Part shown: piece by piece, positions 59,341 through 64,000 of the stretch
Layout of the letters: each line of letters opens with the position of its first letter
Numbering within the stretch: the stretch's first letter is position 1
Assembly (NCBI RefSeq): GCF_017696275.1
Contig: NZ_JAAORF010000003.1
Span: 372,001 to 436,000 of the forward strand
Direction: 5' to 3'
Length of the DNA stretch: 64,000 nt
DNA from: Prochlorococcus marinus XMU1405
Lineage (GTDB): Bacteria > Cyanobacteriota > Cyanobacteriia > PCC-6307 > Cyanobiaceae
Made by a program: the position numbers and the translations under genes
The notes under the pieces: model-generated
The model's input: the letters and a program-made list of their open reading frames with translations, nothing else
What the model was told of the DNA's origin: nothing
The model's database searches: none

Positions 59341-59658
59341 TTAATCCTCTTTCTCAATTGAACTAGAAATTCCTTTAGATTTTAATGATTCTGAGTAAAA
59401 TTCTGCTGGCTCTAAATCACAAACAATTACTAGACCCACGCCCGTATTGTGTGCTTCAAGCATTATTGCTATAGCATCTTGTTCACTTAATTGCGGAACA
59501 ACCTCTCGTAGTGAAATAGTGACATATTCCATAGAATTTACTGGGTCATTATGAAGCAAAACCTTATATTTTGGAGATTTATTTTTTAATTCAGCAGGTT
59601 TTTTTTCAATCACTGCTGAATTATTATTTGCACTTTGTTCTAACTTTATAGATAGCAT
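59341..59658 (-). CDS. clpS: ATP-dependent Clp protease adaptor ClpS
   Basis: 105 residues. The core is YKVLLHNDPVNSMEYVTISL (the DDxNT-like patch as HNDPVNS), then AIMLEAHNTGVGLVIVCDLE and AEFYSESLKSKGISSSIEKE. ClpS hands N-degron proteins to ClpC/ClpAP. The N-terminal 25 residues are a variable tail. It follows dapL after 32 bases on the same strand. Confidence 0.94.
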   Translation of the reverse strand: MLSIKLEQSANNNSAVIEKKPAELKNKSPKYKVLLHNDPVNSMEYVTISLREVVPQLSEQDAIAIMLEAHNTGVGLVIVCDLEPAEFYSESLKSKGISSSIEKED

Positions 59659-59690
59659 TAAATTTATTAGAGTTTAAATTGTACTAGTAA

Positions 59691-60917
59691 TTATATATTA
59701 ATTATTCTTTCCATTGCATCAAGAACGTTTGATCGTGAGTTAAATGCTGACAATCGAAAATAACCCTCTCCTGCTAATCCAAATCCGCTCCCAGGTGTTC
59801 CTACTACACTAACTTTTTGGAGAAGGAAATCAAAAAAGTCCCAAGATGTCATTTGATCTGGAACTTTAATCCAGATATAAGGAGCATTGTCCCCACCATA
59901 AACTTTATATCCTGAATTCTGAAGTTTATTTTTCATAATTTTTGCATTTTCCATATAAAAATCAATTAAACCTTTCACCTGTTTTTTCCCTTCAGGAGAA
60001 TAAACAGCCTCTGCACCTTTCTGAACCACATAACTTACTCCATTGAACTTTGTAGATTGTCGTCTATTCCAAAGAGGCCATAACTCTATTTCTTCATTTG
60101 TTGAACTCAAACCTTTTAGATCCTTAGGTATTACTGTAAAAGCACATCTAACTCCAGTGAATCCTGCATTCTTTGAAAAAGATCTAAATTCAATAGCACA
60201 ATCCTTTGCCCCCTCAATCTCATATATTGAATGTGGAATATCATTATCTTGGATAAAGGCTTCATAAGCTGCATCAAAAAGTATCAGAGATTTATTTTGG
60301 AGGGCATAGTCAACCCACTTTTTCAATTCATTTTTTGTAATAGTTGCTCCAGTTGGATTATTTGGAAAACAAAGATATAAAATATCCACTTTTTTTTCAG
60401 GTAGTTTTGGCAAAAAATTGTTCCTCTCGTTTATTGCCAGATATGTTAAACCTTGATAAGTACCATTTTCGAGAGCTTCTCCAGTTCTACCTGTCATAAC
60501 GTTACTATCTACATAAACAGGGTAAACCGGATCAGTTACAGCAATTGAATTATCTTTGCCAAGAATATCTAAAATATTGCTACTATCGCATTTAGAACCA
60601 TCTGAAACAAAGATTTCTTCGGGTGAAATTTGACAGCCTCGAGAAATAAAATCATGCTCAGATATTTTTTCTCTCAGCCAAGAATAACCTTGTTCTGGTC
60701 CATAACCTCTGAAACCGTTTATTGTTGCCATGTCATCTAAAGCTTTACCCATAGCTTCTATACATGCTCTTGGTAATGGTTCTGTAACATCTCCTATGCC
60801 AAGCTTAATAATTTCAGCACTCTTATTTGATTGAGAATATATTTTTACCCTTTTAGCAATTTCAGGGAATAAATAGCCTGCTTTGAGTTTTAAATAATTT
60901 TCGTTTACTTGAACCAC
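59691..60917 (-). CDS. dapL: LL-diaminopimelate aminotransferase
   Basis: 408 residues, PLP-dependent class I/II aminotransferase. Features: [58 protein letters not shown] and the PLP lysine in [20 protein letters not shown]. It makes LL-diaminopimelate in one step from tetrahydrodipicolinate, for lysine and peptidoglycan. This route is that of cyanobacteria, plants and chlamydiae. Confidence 0.95.
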   Translation of the reverse strand: MVQVNENYLKLKAGYLFPEIAKRVKIYSQSNKSAEIIKLGIGDVTEPLPRACIEAMGKALDDMATINGFRGYGPEQGYSWLREKISEHDFISRGCQISPEEIFVSDGSKCDSSNILDILGKDNSIAVTDPVYPVYVDSNVMTGRTGEALENGTYQGLTYLAINERNNFLPKLPEKKVDILYLCFPNNPTGATITKNELKKWVDYALQNKSLILFDAAYEAFIQDNDIPHSIYEIEGAKDCAIEFRSFSKNAGFTGVRCAFTVIPKDLKGLSSTNEEIELWPLWNRRQSTKFNGVSYVVQKGAEAVYSPEGKKQVKGLIDFYMENAKIMKNKLQNSGYKVYGGDNAPYIWIKVPDQMTSWDFFDFLLQKVSVVGTPGSGFGLAGEGYFRLSAFNSRSNVLDAMERIINI

Positions 60918-61215
60918 TTTAGATAAAAAATTTCACCAATATTAGAATAATGTATCAACGTGCTTTAGTGGTGATTAGATGTTAATATTATTCTAGTTAT
61001 GGTTAATTTAAGAGATGATCATAGCTGTGAATTCAATTTCAATTAGTTTGAAAATCGTTTAAATCTTTATAAATAGCAGAATTCAATCACTATTAACTTT
61101 GTTAATTTAAAAAAAGTAAACAATAATAGCTAAAAAAAATTGCTTTATTAAAAGATAAAATCTAATTCTCTAATCTAGACGATTTTCAAAATCCAAATCA
61201 TTCAGAATCAACTAT
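60918..61215. promoter_or_regulatory. Leader region shared by dapL and rne
   Basis: About 298 AT-rich bases between divergent dapL and rne, without any visible gene. A 9-base inverted repeat (TAGAATAAT at 60943-60951, ATTATTCTA at 60987-60995) lies next to dapL. The rne side may be a long U-rich leader, as in enterobacterial rne, where the leader allows RNase E autoregulation; here that is inference. Confidence 0.4.
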
Positions 61216-63039
61216 ATGTCTCAGCAAATTATCATCGCTGAGCAGGCTCGAATAGCAGCACTACTCACAGATGATCGAGTTGATGAATTAATCGTCGCAC
61301 AAGGTCAATATCAAATTGGCGATATTTTTTTAGGAACAGTTGAAAATGTTCTTCCTGGCATTGATGCCGCTTTTATAAATATTGGTGAAAGTGAGAAAAA
61401 TGGATTCATCCATGTTTCAGATTTAGGTCCACTAAGAATTAAAAAAGGGACATTTGGAATAACTGAATTACTAGAACCAAAACAAAAAGTTTTAGTACAG
61501 GTAATAAAGGAACCCACAGGATCTAAAGGTCCCAGACTAACCGGAAGTATATCAATCCCAGGAAAATATTTGATACTACAGCCATATGGCCAAGGAGTAA
61601 ATATTTCAAGAAAAATTAATACAGAAACTGAACGAAGCCGTTTGAAAGCTCTTGGCGTTTTAATAAAACCACCTAGTACAGGATTATTATTTAGAACAGA
61701 GGCTGAAAAAATAAAAGAAGAACTTCTAATTGAAGATTTAGAACATTTAATTCAACAATGGGAAAATACACTAAAAGTTTCTGAGGCCTCTAATCCGCCA
61801 TATTTAGTAAAAAGAGATGAAGATTTCTCTCTTAAGATCTTGAGAGATCATATTAAAGAATCAACTAAAAGTATAATTATCGATAGTAAATTTTCAGTTG
61901 CAAGGGCAAAAGATTTTTTAATAAATTATGAATCTGATATAAATATTGAATTTCACGATAATAGTTTAAACCAACATATTTTCGAAAAGTACGAAATTAA
62001 GAAAACAATTCAAAAAGCTCTACAACCTAGAGTAGATCTTCCTTCTGGAGGTTATATTATTATCGAACCAACTGAAGCTTTAACAGTAATCGATGTAAAC
62101 TCTGGATCATTTACAAGATCCGCAAACTCAAGACAAACCGTTTTGTGGACAAACTGCGAAGCAGCAGTTGAAATCTCAAGGCAAATGAAATTAAGAAATA
62201 TTGGTGGAGTTATAGTAGTAGATTTTATCGATATGGAATCTAGAAGAGATCAATTTCAGTTACTTGAGCATTTTACCTCAGCAATAAAAGATGATTCTGC
62301 TAGGCCTCAAATAGCTCAGCTTACTGAATTAGGATTAGTAGAGTTAACCAGAAAAAGACAGGGTCAAAATATATATGAATTATTCGGTAAAAAATGTTCT
62401 AAATGCGATGGAACAGGGCACGTAGAAAATATATTAAATTACGAAATTGCTAACTTAAAAATTAAAAATGTTGAAAATAAATCTAATCAATCAAACAATC
62501 TAAAATCTTTAGATAAAGATATTTCTCAATCAACTTATGAGCAAGAAAAAATAATCGACAAGGAATTAATTAACTCCAAAGACCTAAGTAAAGATAATTC
62601 TTCTAATAAAAAAGAAAAAGAAAATGATAATGATAATTTGAATCAATCAAATTCAAAAGAAAAAAATATAATAACAGTTGATCTTACTAATGAAGAAAAA
62701 GTTGTTTTCAGTCAATTAGGTATTAATCCCCTTATTAAGTTAGGTAAAGAATATCTCACCAGCAATAATTTTGTGCGTTTAGAAGAAAGTAATAAGGAAA
62801 AAGAAAAACCCTTAAATAATAAAAAAACAAAAAAACAAATTAAAAAAATATCAAAAACTGAAGAAGAAAAGATTCAAATTAAAGTTGAAGCAAATGCAAA
62901 TTCTAAAGATAAATCAGCAGATAAAACTAATGAAAATAATGAAGTTGTATTTACAGACAAAAAGGATAAAACTGAACTTGCAGATGAGCTAAACAATACA
63001 AGAAAAAAAAGAAGAAGATCTTCAGCAAGCATTGAATAA
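61216..63039 (+). CDS. rne: Ribonuclease E/G family protein
   Basis: 607 residues. An S1 domain lies near residues 35-120 ([20 protein letters not shown]), the catalytic DNase I-like part near 270-350 ([36 protein letters not shown]), and the zinc-link cysteines in [14 protein letters not shown] at about residue 395. The last 200 residues are Lys/Asn/Glu-rich and disordered, the noncatalytic tail. The final stretch ends in a basic run ([13 protein letters not shown]). It initiates mRNA decay. It overlaps rnhB by eight bases. Confidence 0.95.
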   Translation: MSQQIIIAEQARIAALLTDDRVDELIVAQGQYQIGDIFLGTVENVLPGIDAAFINIGESEKNGFIHVSDLGPLRIKKGTFGITELLEPKQKVLVQVIKEPTGSKGPRLTGSISIPGKYLILQPYGQGVNISRKINTETERSRLKALGVLIKPPSTGLLFRTEAEKIKEELLIEDLEHLIQQWENTLKVSEASNPPYLVKRDEDFSLKILRDHIKESTKSIIIDSKFSVARAKDFLINYESDINIEFHDNSLNQHIFEKYEIKKTIQKALQPRVDLPSGGYIIIEPTEALTVIDVNSGSFTRSANSRQTVLWTNCEAAVEISRQMKLRNIGGVIVVDFIDMESRRDQFQLLEHFTSAIKDDSARPQIAQLTELGLVELTRKRQGQNIYELFGKKCSKCDGTGHVENILNYEIANLKIKNVENKSNQSNNLKSLDKDISQSTYEQEKIIDKELINSKDLSKDNSSNKKEKENDNDNLNQSNSKEKNIITVDLTNEEKVVFSQLGINPLIKLGKEYLTSNNFVRLEESNKEKEKPLNNKKTKKQIKKISKTEEEKIQIKVEANANSKDKSADKTNENNEVVFTDKKDKTELADELNNTRKKRRRSSASIE

Positions 63040-63613
63040 AGTATCCGAAGTTGGAATAGATGAAGTTGGAAGGGGAGCAATTTTTGGTCCAGTGTTTGCA
63101 GCAGCAGTCGTATTAACTGAGAAAAATAAATTTACTTTAAAACAACTTGGAGTAACAGATAGTAAAAAACTAACTCCCAAAAAAAGAAAATTACTTTTAC
63201 CAAAAATTTTATTTCTCTCTTCAGATTATGGAATTGGGCAATCTTCGGCCAGAGAAATAGATAAGTTAGGTATCAGAGTTGCGACAGAACTTTCAATGAT
63301 AAGAGCTCTAAAAAAATTAAAAGAAAAGCCATCTGAATTAATAATTGATGGCCCCTTACTATTAAGGCCATGGAACGGAATTCAGAAAAACATAGTTTCT
63401 GGAGACTCAAAGTTTATCTCAATAGCTGCAGCAAGCATAGTTGCCAAAGTTTCTCGCGACAATCTAATGGAGAGGTTAGAAAAAAAATACTCAGGATACT
63501 TGTTATTTAAAAATAAAGGTTATGGAACTAGAGAGCATCTTTCATTAATCAAAAAAAATGGAATAACTAAACTTCATAGGAAAAGTTTTTTAAAAAAATC
63601 AAATCTTATTTAA
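63032..63613 (+). CDS. rnhB: Ribonuclease HII
   Basis: 193 residues from a TTG at 63032, which overlaps the rne end by eight bases; the frame stays open back to an ATA at 62993, so the true start may be further upstream and non-ATG. Active-site motifs are [14 protein letters not shown] (D10, E11) and the later [14 protein letters not shown]. It cuts RNA in RNA-DNA hybrids. The 3' end overlaps the DUF1997 gene on the opposite strand by 15 bases. Confidence 0.92.
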   Translation: MNKVSEVGIDEVGRGAIFGPVFAAAVVLTEKNKFTLKQLGVTDSKKLTPKKRKLLLPKILFLSSDYGIGQSSAREIDKLGIRVATELSMIRALKKLKEKPSELIIDGPLLLRPWNGIQKNIVSGDSKFISIAAASIVAKVSRDNLMERLEKKYSGYLLFKNKGYGTREHLSLIKKNGITKLHRKSFLKKSNLI

Positions 63614-64000
63614 TTCACACCAATCTAAAAAGTCTTTTACGAGTTGCTGTTGAACCCTTGACTTTATACCCAATAGAATTCCATTTAATACCGAATGACC
63701 AGTAGATTCCAAAATTTTCTTTGGTACCAGCTTCAGTAGAGGGGGTTGGCTTACAGATACCCCAAGAAGTGCCTCGCCTTCTAAACCAACATCGGTTGCT
63801 TCCAAATTCGCTTTCAAAATAAGATTAAAGTCATCTACAATTCCCAAACCATCCAATTTACTATCAAGGGCACTCATTCTTAAAATTCCATCTCTATTCT
63901 CTACCGCAATTGAGACAACAGGGTTAATATCTAGTTGGAAAACCTTAAAACTTGTTACTGTATACTTGTATCTACCTTCTCCCTCAGGTACTAATTTTTT
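63599..64000 (-). CDS. DUF1997-like protein, cut by window edge
   Basis: The minus-strand frame ending with a TGA at 63599-63601 is open to the right edge (133 residues, no start seen). An internal ATG at 63877 is not the likely start, because the 41 codons upstream ([20 protein letters not shown]) are coding-like. Content such as [40 protein letters not shown] and [14 protein letters not shown] resembles DUF1997 proteins of cyanobacteria and plants. Function unknown. Its last 15 bases overlap the end of rnhB. Confidence 0.7.
   Translation of the reverse strand, partial: KKLVPEGEGRYKYTVTSFKVFQLDINPVVSIAVENRDGILRMSALDSKLDGLGIVDDFNLILKANLEATDVGLEGEALLGVSVSQPPLLKLVPKKILESTGHSVLNGILLGIKSRVQQQLVKDFLDWCELNKI

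Noticed and set aside
60943..60995. Inverted repeat near dapL as a terminator
   Set aside because: The loop is 35 bases and no T-run follows; it lies upstream of both divergent genes.

Overview
The window reads as chromosomal DNA of a marine picocyanobacterium, most likely a high-light-adapted Prochlorococcus. The evidence is the very AT-rich composition and a set of cyanobacterial hallmarks: an RNA polymerase whose beta' chain is split into rpoC1 and rpoC2, an ATP synthase cluster with both b and b' subunits, DUF3326, DUF1257/Ycf35, DUF3493, DUF3143 and DUF1997 proteins, PII with a cyanobacterial T-loop, an LL-diaminopimelate aminotransferase, and a short high-light-inducible (Hli) protein. 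Genes are packed almost end to end; many pairs overlap by 1-4 bases and several convergent pairs share their stop codons. I saw no insertion sequence, prophage, CRISPR array or rRNA. One tRNA gene is present.

Layout. 1-665: 5' part of an aminopeptidase P gene leaving the window on the left. 740-5245 (+): DUF21/CBS membrane protein, a DUF697-like GTPase, nadD and nadE. 5242-12593 (-): the ATP synthase cluster atpI-atpB-atpE-atpF2-atpF-atpH-atpA-atpG, followed by a [2Fe-2S] ferredoxin, a 63-residue protein and a DUF3326 protein. 12860-17326: ftsW, ccdA, ccs1, queF (-), an 81-residue unknown and glnB. 17328-23888: tlyA (-), purB, fumC, and a Ski2/Mtr4-like RNA helicase (-). 24028-28592 (+): a complete five-gene biotin operon bioF-bioK-bioC-bioD-bioA. 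28601-31314: DUF3143, a membrane-anchored J-protein, rsmG and an aldo/keto reductase. 31325-33370 (-): ferredoxin, ycf35, DUF2997, a HEAT-repeat protein and an unannotated 48-residue membrane peptide.

33433-45423 (-): rpsT, tatD, rpoB, rpoC1, rpoC2, then a 50-residue hli gene and rlmN. 45544-48717: hisD (+), with rpiA and an HtrA-type protease on the other strand. 48842-54516 (+): the rimP-nusA-ylxR-infB translation/transcription operon; infB carries a nested tandem repeat. 54824-59325 (+): tRNA-Thr(CGU), then two glycosylation genes and a radical SAM gene. This is the part of the window most like an accessory region. 59341-64000: clpS and dapL (-), rne and rnhB (+), and a DUF1997 gene (-) running off the right edge.

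Most of the window is core metabolism and information processing: ATP synthesis, NAD, biotin, lysine and histidine precursors, purines, cytochrome c maturation, and the transcription and translation machinery. The less ordinary items are the tRNA-linked polyprenol-type glycosyltransferase pair with its truncated fusion, the DUF2997/Ycf35/ferredoxin/aldo-keto reductase operon, a tandem repeat overlapping the predicted atp promoter, and stop codons shared between opposite strands.
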